The position numbers and the translations under genes were made by a program. Below, piece after piece: positions 1-8,032 of a DNA stretch of 35,888 nt. Source of the DNA: a virus. Position 1 is the stretch's first letter, and every line of letters begins with the position of its first letter. The stretch lies in the IMG/VR virus record IMGVR_UViG_3300034198_015647, positions 1-35,888 of that record; one strand, given 5' to 3'. Below the pieces are notes generated by a model. That model was not told where the DNA came from. It saw only the letters and a list, made by a program, of their open reading frames with translations, and did not search any database.

Positions 1-1
1 C

Positions 2-223
2 ACGCTCAAACAGGCGGGTTTGATCAACGAAATTGCAAAAGTAGTCAAGGTCATCAAAACAGGCGAAATCAAAATTGCAGTCAAGCTTGGTACGCTCGCG
101 CGTGGTCGGAAAATGGAAAGTCGAGAAAACGGCCGAGGGGCACTTTCCGAACGGCTTTCGGCGAAATGGGGCCGCTCTCGTGTGAATCGGCGCGGGATTG
201 TGGCGAAGTGGTGGCGGTTGTGA
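2..223 (+). other. Left-edge open frame, partial and doubtful
   Basis: The frame is open from the window edge to the TGA at 221-223, and its first usable start is TTG at 20. The first 88 or so bases encode a lysine- and isoleucine-rich stretch using AAA, ATT and GAA codons, unlike the GC-rich codons elsewhere. The rest is arginine-rich without recognisable domains. It loosely recalls part of ribosomal protein L15 (a GLI then VKV then GEI pattern), but that is only an impression. It could be the end of a gene running in from the left, a joined foreign fragment, or a chance frame upstream of the small terminase. No function is assigned. Confidence 0.2.
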
Positions 224-757
224 GTGAAAACGGGGTGGTTTGTGCCGGGCACAAGTAGATCGGGGCGGCGTTCGGCGCCTGAGTCCGTGCGCAATATGCG
301 CGGGTCGCGGACGCGTGAACGGCACAAGGGCGAGGCGTCGTATCCGGTGGGGTTGCCTGAGGCGCCGGCGTTCATTGAAGCGGATGCGCTCGCGCGTCAG
401 AAGTGGTTAGAGATCGGCGCTCGATTGGTGTCGGTGAAGGTGTTGACGACTGCGCACGGTGAAATGCTCGCGCTGTTGTGTTCGGCCTGGGCGGATTTGG
501 ACCGCGCGCGCGTGGAGTTTGCCGAGGGCGGGTATCGGCAAGTCGTACCCGAAACGCGCATTACGGCGAGCGGCCACAAAGTGACGACGGTAAAGGCTAA
601 CCCGCTCGTGCTGCGGATAGAGAAACTCTCGTATCAGGTGGCGCGCTACCTGGGCGAGTTCGGTCTAACGCCGATGACGGCGACAAAAGCCAAAGCAAAC
701 GGCGGCGGCGCCGGCGCCGGTGATCCGTGGGCCGAGTTCTTCGGTGAGAAACACTAA
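224..757 (+). CDS. terS: Terminase small subunit, P27 family
   Basis: This 177-residue protein would recognise phage DNA and hand it to the large terminase during packaging. The middle (about residues 55-150) has the P27-family pattern: a W-x-E helix, the L-T-x-A-H-x-E-x-L box, and a helix with NP followed by a G-L-T-P box near the C-terminus (NPLVLRIEKL, then GEFGLTPMTATKA). The GTG at 224 gives the full frame. An ATG at 296 (MRGSRTRERHKG) starts where many P27 proteins start, so the true N-terminus may be 24 residues shorter. Neither start has a strong ribosome site. The 3' end overlaps the large terminase, as expected for a packaging pair. Family call is firm, start is not. Confidence 0.9.
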   Translation: MKTGWFVPGTSRSGRRSAPESVRNMRGSRTRERHKGEASYPVGLPEAPAFIEADALARQKWLEIGARLVSVKVLTTAHGEMLALLCSAWADLDRARVEFAEGGYRQVVPETRITASGHKVTTVKANPLVLRIEKLSYQVARYLGEFGLTPMTATKAKANGGGAGAGDPWAEFFGEKH

Positions 758-2450
758 ACGCGCTCGGCGCGCTGCGTCGGATCGCGTGGCGGCCGTTGAT
801 CCGGTGACGGCGTACGCTGATAGGGTCGTGTCGGGCGATGAGCCGGCCGGCGAGCTTTTGCGTCTCGGATGCGAGCGGCATCTGGCGGATCGTGACGCGG
901 CCGCGGCCGGCGGTGAGTTTGTATTTCGTCCTGAGTTGGCCGAGCGCTCATTTCGTTTGTATGGGCGCTTTCGACACTACAAGGGCGAATGGTCCGGCCA
1001 GCCGATCAAGCTCGAGCCGTTTCAACAATTCAAAGTCGGCTGTTTGATGGGGTGGGTATCTCGAGAGACCGGGTTGCGTCGATTTCGTCAAGCGTACCAA
1101 GAGGAACCGCGCGGCCAAGGCAAGAGCACGACGGCGGCGTGCGTTGCGTTGGATCTCGCGTTTTTCGACGGCGAGCCCGGCGCCGAGGTGTACTGTTGCG
1201 CGACGAAACGCGAGCAAGCCCGTATTACTTGGGAGACCGCGCGGCAAATTGTGATCCGGTCTGGCCTGAGTGGTCGTATCACGCCAATGGTCGGCAATCT
1301 GTACGAGGCTAATCACGCGTCGAAACTTCAACCGCTCGGCGCGGATGCTGACTCGCTCGACGGGTTGCGTCCTAACGGCGTCATTATCGACGAGCTACAC
1401 GCACACAAAAATTCTGCAATGGTTGACGTTATGACGACGGCGACGGGCACGCGTCGTCAACCGTTGATCTTTGAAATCACTACGGCCGGCGTGGGGCAAA
1501 TTGGCGTCTGTTGGGATCATCACGAGTATTCATCGAAGGTGTTACGCGGTGTCGTTGATGATCCGTCGTGGTTCGCGTCAATCATTGCGGCTGATCCTGG
1601 TGACGATTGGCGCTCGCCGGACGTGTGGCGCAAGGCTAATCCCAATTTAGGCGTGAGCGTGAAGCTCGACGATATTGCGAGGAAGGCCAAACAGGCCGAG
1701 CATATCGCGGCTTTTCAGACGGAATTTCAGCGGCTCCACTTGTGCCAATGGGTACAGCAAGCCGAGAAGTTTATCCGGTTAGCGGATTGGGATTTGCCGG
1801 CAAACGTGGCGCCGATTGATCGGGCGTCGCTGCGGCGTATGCCGTGCGTTCTCGGGCTGGATCTCTCGAGCAAGAACGACATAACCGCAGTGGTGGCGGT
1901 GTTCGCTCGGCCTGATGGCGGCGTGGTGGTGTTGCCGTTTTTCTTCGCGCCTGAGTCGGTTGTGGCTGATAGTCGGCGCTCGTTGGTGCCGTTGGACGCG
2001 TGGCGGCGTGCCGGTCTGTTGACGGTGACGCCGGGCAATGTCATTGACCAATCACATATCAAAGCGCACATTGTCGCGCTCTCTAAAGAGTTCTCGGTGC
2101 GCGAGGTGGCGTTTGATGCGTGGAACGCTACACAGATTGCCGTGGAGCTCGCGCAAGATGCCGGGCTCGAGGTGGTCGAGGTGCGGCAAGGTTTCCGCAC
2201 GCTCTCCGAGCCGACAAAAGAGCTCGCGGCGTTTGCTGCGTCGGGTCAATTGCAGCATGGCGGAAATCCTGTGCTGCGTTGGATGGCTGACAACCTGGTC
2301 GTACGTCGAGATGCAAATGGGAACGTGGCGCCGGATAAAGCACAAGCGAAGGAAAAGATCGACGGCATTGTGGCGCTAATCATGGGACTGAGCCGGCGCG
2401 GTGTACTGCGTGCGCGCAAGTCGCGCTCGAGTGGCATTGTTGTTATTTGA
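744..2450 (+). CDS. terL: Terminase large subunit (ATPase and nuclease)
   Basis: This is the packaging motor: an N-terminal ATPase drives DNA into the prohead and a C-terminal RNase H-like nuclease cuts the concatemer. Counting from an upstream GTG at 720, a Walker A-like PRGQGKST lies near residues 130-137 and Walker B GVIIDE at 220-225. The nuclease begins at VLGLDLSSKND (acidic D381), with further acidic positions near D466 and D548. Length (about 570 residues) fits the family. I chose GTG 744, giving a 14-base overlap with the small subunit; GTG 720 or 786 are alternatives. The partner is the P27 small terminase just upstream. Confidence 0.95.
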   Translation: MRNTKRARRAASDRVAAVDPVTAYADRVVSGDEPAGELLRLGCERHLADRDAAAAGGEFVFRPELAERSFRLYGRFRHYKGEWSGQPIKLEPFQQFKVGCLMGWVSRETGLRRFRQAYQEEPRGQGKSTTAACVALDLAFFDGEPGAEVYCCATKREQARITWETARQIVIRSGLSGRITPMVGNLYEANHASKLQPLGADADSLDGLRPNGVIIDELHAHKNSAMVDVMTTATGTRRQPLIFEITTAGVGQIGVCWDHHEYSSKVLRGVVDDPSWFASIIAADPGDDWRSPDVWRKANPNLGVSVKLDDIARKAKQAEHIAAFQTEFQRLHLCQWVQQAEKFIRLADWDLPANVAPIDRASLRRMPCVLGLDLSSKNDITAVVAVFARPDGGVVVLPFFFAPESVVADSRRSLVPLDAWRRAGLLTVTPGNVIDQSHIKAHIVALSKEFSVREVAFDAWNATQIAVELAQDAGLEVVEVRQGFRTLSEPTKELAAFAASGQLQHGGNPVLRWMADNLVVRRDANGNVAPDKAQAKEKIDGIVALIMGLSRRGVLRARKSRSSGIVVI

Positions 2451-2466
2451 GAACGTGGGGGCGCGT

Positions 2467-2670
2467 GTGATAGATCGTCGATTTGTGACAGTGCGCGAGG
2501 CGGCCGAGCTCGCGCGGGTATCGCGTCGGACGGTTGAGCGATGGATAGAGAAGGGCGCCGTACGAACGTGTCGGCCGTCACCGATTGCGCGCCGGCTCCT
2601 GGTGGTGCGTGCGGATGTCGAGCCGGTTATGCCAAAGGCCGACATGTCGCCGGCGCTTCGCGACAAATAA
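2467..2670 (+). CDS. Small helix-turn-helix protein (HTH_17/excisionase-like)
   Basis: The 67-residue product opens with FVTVREAAELARVSRRTVERW, the classic MerR/excisionase-type HTH, followed by a short wing (ARRLLVVRADVE) and a tail of about 15 residues. Such proteins bind DNA as Xis factors or small regulators. GTG 2467 is chosen because it follows a G-rich stretch and starts just before the HTH; the frame also extends upstream inside the terminase gene. Its position between large terminase and portal is unusual for an Xis and more in keeping with a late-gene regulator or packaging accessory. A second, separate HTH_17-type protein lies at 25438. Confidence 0.7.
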   Translation: MIDRRFVTVREAAELARVSRRTVERWIEKGAVRTCRPSPIARRLLVVRADVEPVMPKADMSPALRDK

Positions 2671-2921
2671 CGAAATATACGACATAGCCACAGGCGCGCG
2701 GTGGTGGTGCCGTCGCGTGCGGCCGCATTGTGTGATTGCACGGTGCGCGCTTCGATGGGCGGCCGGGCGTGGAAGGTGCCGAGCCGGCCGCCGGGGTTCT
2801 CTCCCTACTAGCCCGAACCGGACCGTATGGCCGGCGGTGCTCTCTTGCGGACCACGACGGCGGCTGGTTCGGCACTCTCCACGCTCTACCAAACATCGAG
2901 GCGGCGTACCACTTTTGTGGG
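2671..2921. other. Gap between HTH gene and portal gene
   Basis: About 250 bases without a convincing gene. The portal frame is open back to 2736, and its upstream extension holds a Cys/His-rich stretch (one Cys near 35, several His, Cys61 counted from 2736). A 36-codon GTG frame runs from 2701 to a TAG near 2810, but it lacks a ribosome site and any recognisable motif. The first bases after the HTH stop (2670-2692) are unusually AT-rich, so a promoter is possible, but I cannot identify boxes. Confidence 0.3.
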
Positions 2922-4193
2922 GTGCCGTTGGATTTGTTCAAGTGGTTCCGCCGAAATCCTAAGCGCAAGTCGTCCGACTGGTCTGCACCGTTGGCGGAAA
3001 TGTACTTGCGCGGTGGCGGTACCGCGCGCGTCACGGTCGAGACGGCGTTACAGATTGCGGCCGTGTATTCCTGCGTGCGCATCATTTCCGAGTCGCTCGC
3101 GTCGGTGCCGTTGGTGCTGTACCGGCGCAATGCGGACGGCCGAAGCAAGACGCGCGCGGAAAGCGACTCCCTGTATGAGCTCATGCGGTGGCGGCCTAAT
3201 CCGTTCGAGACGTCGCTCGAGTGGCGCGAGCTCGCGTTGGCCGAGGTGATCTTAGCCGGCAATCACTTTAGCCACATTACCCGCATGCCTAAATCCGGCG
3301 ATGTGGTGGAAGTGATGCCACTCGAGCGCGCGTTTATGAGAGTTGAGCGCGGCAAGTTTGGCCCGAAGTTCATCTACGAACCTAACGGCGAACCGCGGCG
3401 CGTGTTCGAGAAGAAAAGCCCGACCGATGCGCCGGAAGTGTTGCATTTGCGCGGTTTGAGGATGGGTAAAGACTTGCTCGGCCGGTCAGTGCTCGAGGAT
3501 GCGGCCGAAACGTTCGGGCTCGCGGCCGCGGGGCAAGAGTACGGCCGGCGCGTATTTGATAACGACGCGACGCCGGGGCTCGTAATTGAGATGGGCGGCG
3601 ATTTTCCCGCGGACGACGAAGAAGCGATTAAGAAATTTCGCGAGGCGTGGCACGAGGCATACGCCGGACCGCGTAACGCCGGCAAGGTTGCGATTTTGAC
3701 GAACGGCGCGAAGGCGTCGAAATTGTCGTTTACGGCGCAAGAGGTGCAATTCCTCGAAACGCGTAAATTTTCGCGCTCGGAGATTGCCTCGCTGTTTCGC
3801 GTTCCGCCACACATGATCGGCGATTTGGACCGCGCGACGTTCTCGAATATCGAGCAACAGTCGATTGAGTTTGTCGTGCATACGCTCCGTCCCTGGGCGG
3901 TTCGGTTCGAGCAAGCGTTGCATTCTGCGCTCTTGTCAGATTCATCACAGCAGAAACGCGGGTATTTTTTCGAGTTCTTGCTCGAGGGGCTCATGCGCGG
4001 GGATCTGAAATCGCGTTACGAAGCGTACAAGGTCGGCCGCGAGGGTGGCTGGTTGTCGGCAAACGACATCCTAGCGCTTGAAAACAGTAACCCAATCGAG
4101 GGCGGCGACCGCTACTTAGAACCAATGAACTATCGGCCGGTGTCTGGAAGCGGCGCCGCGGGTACTGGTGACTCAACAGGGGCGGCAGCATGA
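2922..4193 (+). CDS. Portal protein, HK97 family
   Basis: This forms the dodecameric ring at the head vertex through which DNA enters and leaves, and to which the connectors attach. The signature VYSCVRIISESLASVPLVLY near the N-terminus, the MPLER box and the late segment FRVPPHMIGDLDRATFSNIE are typical of HK97-type portals. From GTG 2922 the product has 423 residues, close to the family norm, and begins MPLDLFKWFRR like many relatives; a TGTGGGG stretch precedes it. The frame extends to 2736, but that extension is not family-like. The end overlaps the protease start by ATGA. A conserved head module follows. Confidence 0.93.
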   Translation: MPLDLFKWFRRNPKRKSSDWSAPLAEMYLRGGGTARVTVETALQIAAVYSCVRIISESLASVPLVLYRRNADGRSKTRAESDSLYELMRWRPNPFETSLEWRELALAEVILAGNHFSHITRMPKSGDVVEVMPLERAFMRVERGKFGPKFIYEPNGEPRRVFEKKSPTDAPEVLHLRGLRMGKDLLGRSVLEDAAETFGLAAAGQEYGRRVFDNDATPGLVIEMGGDFPADDEEAIKKFREAWHEAYAGPRNAGKVAILTNGAKASKLSFTAQEVQFLETRKFSRSEIASLFRVPPHMIGDLDRATFSNIEQQSIEFVVHTLRPWAVRFEQALHSALLSDSSQQKRGYFFEFLLEGLMRGDLKSRYEAYKVGREGGWLSANDILALENSNPIEGGDRYLEPMNYRPVSGSGAAGTGDSTGAAA

Positions 4194-4843
4194 CGACATC
4201 AAAGAAACCGGCGGCGCTCGAGATCCGCGCGGCGGCGTGTGAGTTCAAGGCGGCCGGCGCCGAACTCGAGTTCGAGGGGTACGGCTCGGTGTTTGGCGTG
4301 GTGGATTCCTACCGCGAGCGCGTCATGCCTGGCGCGTTTGCGGATTCGCTGGCGCGCTCGTTCGCGGCCGGGCTCATGCCGGCGATGCTGTGGCAACACC
4401 GAGCGGATATGCCGTGCGGTGTGTGGTTGGAAATGCGCGAGGACGCGCGCGGCCTGTTTGTTCGTGGCCGGCTTGCGAGTACGCAATTGGGGCGCGAGGC
4501 GTACGAGTTACTGAAAATTGGCGCGCTCTCGGGGCTCTCGATTGGCTTTGTTGTGAAGTCGGACCACTACAACGAAGCGGACGATGTAACCGAACTTCTC
4601 GCGGTGGATTTGTGGGAGGTCTCGCCGGTGACGTTTCCGGCGTGTCCAGATGCGCGAGTTGAAAGTGTGAAGTCCGAGGGGTTGAGCGTGCGAGCGCTCG
4701 AGCGAATCCTGCGCGAGGCCGGATTGTCTCGATCAGACGCGAAGATCGCTGCCTCTCGAGGATTGGCGGCCGTGCGGGACGCATCGGGCGAGGATCTCAG
4801 TCGAGAAGTTGCGGAGAAGCTCTGCCGCATGTATCAGGGCTAA
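4190..4843 (+). CDS. Prohead maturation protease, U35 family
   Basis: This serine protease trims the capsid protein delta domain inside the prohead, then digests itself. In 217 residues it shows the herpesvirus-protease-like fold signs: FEGYGSVFGVVDSYRERVMPGAF near residue 28-50, the presumed catalytic His70 in MLWQHRADMP, the catalytic-serine region GALSGLSIGF (Ser114 or Ser117) and the DLWEVSPVTFPA box (140-151) that completes the site. The C-terminal 55 residues are a helical tail with a helix-hairpin flavour. ATG 4190 overlaps the portal stop and has CAGGGGCGG upstream. It lies directly before its substrate, the capsid gene. Confidence 0.93.
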   Translation: MTTSKKPAALEIRAAACEFKAAGAELEFEGYGSVFGVVDSYRERVMPGAFADSLARSFAAGLMPAMLWQHRADMPCGVWLEMREDARGLFVRGRLASTQLGREAYELLKIGALSGLSIGFVVKSDHYNEADDVTELLAVDLWEVSPVTFPACPDARVESVKSEGLSVRALERILREAGLSRSDAKIAASRGLAAVRDASGEDLSREVAEKLCRMYQG

Positions 4844-4874
4844 ACAGGGACATTCAGGGGAAGGGGTACAGACC

Positions 4875-6077
4875 GTGGAAAACATCGAAAAAGTACTCGA
4901 GGCTCAGGCGCGAGCGTTCGAGGACCTCAAGAGCACGAATGAGCAGCGGCTGAAGGCCATCGAGGCGGGATCGGGACGAGTGTCCGAGCTCGAGGCAAAG
5001 TTGAAGCGCATCAACGAAGACATGGACAAGATGGCGGTTGAGCTCCGCGGCATGGTGGCGGCGAGCAATCGCGTCGGCGCCGGCGAAGGCTCGGCCGATG
5101 ATCTCGAGGCGCGCGAGGCTATTGTGGCCTATCTGCGAAAGGGCGATACTTCCAAGCTCGCGGCCAAGGGCATGAGCGCGAGTGTCGATGCTGATGGCGG
5201 GTACATGCTACCGCCGTCGGTCGTGGGTCGCATCATTACGCGGATTCAGGAACTCTCGCCAATTCGTCAGATTGCCGACGTTCAGCAGGTCGGCGGCGGT
5301 TCGATTTCCGGCGTTGTCGATTACGGCGCGGCCGAGGTTGAGTGGCCGGGCGATGACGTGACGGAATCGGATGATACGGACGCCGGCGAGCTCAAGGCGT
5401 ACAACATCCCGGTACATCTTGCACAGGCGGCGCCGCAGATTTCGACTGTGCTCGCCGAGGATGGCATGTACGACATCGAAGCCTGGCTACTCGGCAAGAT
5501 GGGCCGCGCGTTCGGTATTGCCGGCGGCGCAAAGTTCGTCAATGGCGACGGAAACGGCAAGCCGCGCGGCTTCGCGACGTACACCACGGTTGCGACGGCT
5601 GACGGCTCGCGGACGTGGGGCCAGTTGGAACATGTGGCGACTGGCACGAATGGCTCGTTCGGTACGGCGCCGAATGGCTCCGACAAGCTCATTGCGCTGG
5701 TGCATTCGCTCAAGGCTGACTATCGCTCGGGCGCGCGCTTCGTCATGAACAAGACCACGTTGGGCGCCGCTCGCACGCTCAAGGCGAACGGCTCTTATAT
5801 CTGGCTCCCGTCACTCGATCAGGCTGGCGCGTCTACATTGCTTGGCTATGGCGTTACCGAGGCCGAGGATATGCCGACGTACACCACGACTGATGCGCTC
5901 GCGATTGCGTTCGGCAATTTCAAGGCCGGATACCTCATTCCTGAGCGCCGCGCGTTCTCGGTGCTGCGCAATCCGTACCGCAAGAACGGAAAAATCGTAT
6001 TCGATTGCTCCGCTCGGTTTGGCGGCGGCGTCGTGGATTTCGACGCGATCAAGTTCTTGAAGTTCGGCACGTCGTAA
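4875..6077 (+). CDS. Major capsid protein, HK97 fold
   Basis: This is the main shell subunit. The 400-residue product has an N-terminal coiled-coil delta-type region (roughly residues 1-75, rich in E, K, L and A) that should be removed by the upstream protease. The capsid body then starts around the SASVDADGGYMLPPSVV box, a common HK97-family entry segment. Later segments (NGKPRGF, FVMNKTTL, GYGVTEAEDMP, AIAFGNFKAGYLI, FDCSARFGGGV) match the order seen in the family. GTG 4875 is preceded by AGGGGAAGGGG at 4856-4866. The strong ribosome site, and the hairpin straight after the gene, suit a highly expressed protein. Confidence 0.95.
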   Translation: MENIEKVLEAQARAFEDLKSTNEQRLKAIEAGSGRVSELEAKLKRINEDMDKMAVELRGMVAASNRVGAGEGSADDLEAREAIVAYLRKGDTSKLAAKGMSASVDADGGYMLPPSVVGRIITRIQELSPIRQIADVQQVGGGSISGVVDYGAAEVEWPGDDVTESDDTDAGELKAYNIPVHLAQAAPQISTVLAEDGMYDIEAWLLGKMGRAFGIAGGAKFVNGDGNGKPRGFATYTTVATADGSRTWGQLEHVATGTNGSFGTAPNGSDKLIALVHSLKADYRSGARFVMNKTTLGAARTLKANGSYIWLPSLDQAGASTLLGYGVTEAEDMPTYTTTDALAIAFGNFKAGYLIPERRAFSVLRNPYRKNGKIVFDCSARFGGGVVDFDAIKFLKFGTS

Positions 6078-6088
6078 ATACTCGCCGA

Positions 6089-6118
6089 GCCGGCGGCGCG
6101 TTGTAGCGCGTCGCCGGC
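6089..6118 (+). terminator. Strong hairpin after the capsid gene
   Basis: A 12-bp GC-rich stem (6089-6100 with 6107-6118, one G-T pair) closes a TTGTAG loop, 11 bases after the capsid stop. It is followed by a moderately T-rich stretch, not a perfect U-tract. It could end part of the transcription, or protect the abundant capsid mRNA from 3' decay. Confidence 0.6.
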
Positions 6119-6177
6119 CGGGTTCTGTTTGTTGGGTTGGCAGTTCTGATACTGGTGAGTGTGCGGGGGGTAACTAC

Positions 6178-6594
6178 ATGCGATCTCAGGTTGACGCGTT
6201 CAAGTTTGAAAACGCGATTCGGTTCGGGCAGTACACGGCGACAAAGACGGGATCAACGATTGATACCCGCGGGTTTGGCGCCGTTACCTTTATCGTGGAA
6301 GTTGGCGCTGTAGCGACGGCCGACGGTTCTAATACCGTGTCGTTTTCGCTCGATCACTCGGACGACGGTTCGACGTGGACCGCGGTCGGCGCATCAAAGA
6401 CGAAGGGTGACGGCATCACGATTGACGCGACGGGCGACGCGCACAAGGTCGGCGCGCTCGGCTACATCGGCGGGAAGCGTTATGTTCGGCTCGTTGGCAC
6501 GGAGACAGGCACGACCGACGCCAATTACGGCGCGTTGGCGTTGCTCGGATTGCCTGAGTTGGCGCCGGTCGGCGATTCCGGTTTGACGGCGTAG
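6178..6594 (+). CDS. Small head-associated structural protein, putative
   Basis: This 138-residue protein sits between capsid and connector genes, where decoration or head-stabilising proteins are common. It is rich in G, T, S and V in a beta-sandwich-like pattern (alternating strands such as GFGAVTFIVEVGAV, NTVSFSLDHSDDGSTW, KRYVRLVGTET), with no Cys, no signal peptide and no coiled coil. The SxDHSDDGSTW segment resembles segments in other phage proteins found right after capsid genes. ATG 6178 follows GGGGGG. Hairpins flank the gene on both sides, suggesting its dosage is set separately. Decoration role is inference from position and fold-like pattern. Confidence 0.7.
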   Translation: MRSQVDAFKFENAIRFGQYTATKTGSTIDTRGFGAVTFIVEVGAVATADGSNTVSFSLDHSDDGSTWTAVGASKTKGDGITIDATGDAHKVGALGYIGGKRYVRLVGTETGTTDANYGALALLGLPELAPVGDSGLTA

Positions 6595-6603
6595 GAGTGT
6601 GCA

Positions 6604-6633
6604 TCGGCGCCGGGGCTCATGTTCCGGCGCCGA
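6604..6633 (+). terminator. Perfect inverted repeat with T-rich tail
   Basis: TCGGCGCCGG (6604-6613) pairs perfectly with CCGGCGCCGA (6624-6633) around a 10-base loop, and a run rich in T and G (TTGTTTTGTGTTGTG) follows at 6645-6660. This is the most terminator-like structure of the structural module. It lies between the putative decoration gene and the first connector gene, and probably lowers readthrough into the neck and tail genes. Confidence 0.65.
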
Positions 6634-6675
6634 GTACTGCGCGTGTTGTTTTGTGTTGTGTCCTGGTGAGGTGTG

Positions 6676-7281
6676 ATGTCTCGTTGGCGCTCTGATTTTT
6701 CGGTGTCGGTGGTGTCGGGTCCAGCGGCCGAGGTGGTCTCGGTCGAGGACGCGAAACTGTACACGAAAATAGACGCATCGGCCGATGACGCGTTGGTGTC
6801 GCTATTTGCGGCGAGCGCGCGCGAGTACTGCGAGACGTGGACGCGTCGCGCGTTCACTACACAGACGCTCGAGGCGTCGTATCGCGGTTGGCCGTGGTGC
6901 GGCGCGCCGCTCATTCTCCCGCGGCCGCCATTGCAGCAAGTGAGCAAGGTTGAATACATCGACACGGACGGCGTACGGCGCGAGCTCTCGAGCTCGGCGT
7001 ATGTCGTGACGGCGCCGGCCGGGCCGCGCGCGTCGCATGGCACGCTCGATATTGCGCGCGGCGTATCGCTGCCGGCGCTCGGTGCTGTCGAGCGGCCGGT
7101 AATCGTGACGCTGATTGCGGGATACGGTGACGCGGCCGAGGACGTGCCGGAAGGGTTGCGCTCAGCGGTGTTGGTGCATCTCTGTGATTTGCATATGAAC
7201 CGCGGTACGGGCGATGCGGACGCGTGGCCGGCGGTCGAGCGATTGTTGCGGCCGTACCGTGTGAGCCTGGGCGCGCTATGA
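6676..7281 (+). CDS. Head-tail connector, gp6/phiE125 gp8-like
   Basis: The 201-residue product should form the adaptor ring under the portal. Early residues show the family pattern: VVSVEDAKLYTKIDASADDALVSLFAASAREYCETWTRRAF (about 17-57), with D-x-x-L-x-x-L-x-x-A-A-R. A strand-rich middle (LPRPPLQQVSKVEYID) and a helical end (RSAVLVHLCDLHMNRG) complete it. ATG 6676 has GGTGAGG before it; a GTG one codon upstream also exists. It is the first of four neck genes in the usual order and overlaps the next start (ATGA). Confidence 0.85.
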   Translation: MSRWRSDFSVSVVSGPAAEVVSVEDAKLYTKIDASADDALVSLFAASAREYCETWTRRAFTTQTLEASYRGWPWCGAPLILPRPPLQQVSKVEYIDTDGVRRELSSSAYVVTAPAGPRASHGTLDIARGVSLPALGAVERPVIVTLIAGYGDAAEDVPEGLRSAVLVHLCDLHMNRGTGDADAWPAVERLLRPYRVSLGAL

Positions 7282-7613
7282 ACGTCGGCGAGTTGCGTCA
7301 CCGTGTGGCGGTACTCAATCCGTCGGCGCCGGTGAGCGATGGCGCCGGCGGGTTCTCTGTCGAGTGGTCGTCGGCGAGTCCTGGCGAGGTGTGGGCAAAG
7401 GTTGAGCCGTCGTCGTCTCGTACGGCTGAGCGTTTGGCCGGCTTGAAGCTCGAGGCGTCGTATTCGCATGTGGTGACGGTGCGGTATCACGCGGAGATCA
7501 CGGCGCGGACGCGGTTGACGTTGGGCGCGCGCGTGTTTGCCGTGCGTGGCGTGGTTGATCCGCTCGAGCGGCACGAGTGGCTCATTGTGGCGGTTGATGA
7601 GGTTGCGTCGTAG
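7278..7613 (+). CDS. Head closure / head-tail joining protein (SPP1 gp16-like)
   Basis: A 111-residue protein beginning MNVGELRHRVAVLNP, the standard opening of the phage head-tail joining family. It continues with DGAGGFSVEW, GEVWAKVEP and a final beta segment (RLTLGARVFAVRGVVDP, EWLIVAVDEV), again as in the family. Such stoppers close the portal channel and receive the tail. ATG 7278 overlaps the preceding stop, and its own stop shares one base with the next GTG (TAGTG), so the neck genes are translated as a chain. Confidence 0.85.
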   Translation: MNVGELRHRVAVLNPSAPVSDGAGGFSVEWSSASPGEVWAKVEPSSSRTAERLAGLKLEASYSHVVTVRYHAEITARTRLTLGARVFAVRGVVDPLERHEWLIVAVDEVAS

Positions 7614-8032
7614 TGCCTGACCAGACGATTTCAGAATTTCGCCGGGCGCTCCTGGGTCTGCCTGAGGAACTCCGAGGCGAGGGCCGGGCGCTAGTGCTCG
7701 AGTCCGTCGAGGCGTGCGCGGCCGAGGTGCGCGCGGCCTATGCGGCGCATAAATCGACGGTCGGCAAGCGCGCCGCGGAACATCTCGCCGAGAACGTCGT
7801 GGTTCGCAAGATCGAATCCGCCGGCGGGGTGTCGGCGGTGGTGTTGAGTATGTCGCCGCACTCCCATTTGTACGAGTACGGCACGGCGGCGCGAAGTGAT
7901 CGGGGCATGAATCGCGGCACGATGCCGGCACAACCGACCATGATTCCGATTGCGCGGCGGTGGCGTGCGCGCGTCGTGGACCGTCTCAAAGAAACGGTCA
8001 AGGCGATGGGGTTCGAGGTGTCCGGTGAGTGA
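7613..8032 (+). CDS. Neck/tail-completion protein, HK97 gp10-like
   Basis: The 139-residue product carries the HK97 gp10 pattern: an N-terminal helix pair, then SPHSHLYEYGTAAR (about 80-93) and PAQPTMIPIARRW (104-116), corresponding to the usual hxHLxExGT and PxPFMxPA boxes. The end is basic and helical. These proteins complete the head-tail interface. GTG 7613 overlaps the previous stop by one base. Its stop overlaps the next gene's GTG, keeping the chain of neck genes intact. Confidence 0.85.
   Translation: MPDQTISEFRRALLGLPEELRGEGRALVLESVEACAAEVRAAYAAHKSTVGKRAAEHLAENVVVRKIESAGGVSAVVLSMSPHSHLYEYGTAARSDRGMNRGTMPAQPTMIPIARRWRARVVDRLKETVKAMGFEVSGE

Noticed and set aside
2827-3249. Long + strand frame overlapping the portal start
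   Set aside because: It runs in another frame inside the clear portal gene, is Arg/Ser-rich, and has no family pattern.
6525-7931. 468-codon minus-strand frame
   Set aside because: Arg- and Pro-rich shadow across three certain neck genes; typical of high-GC antisense frames.
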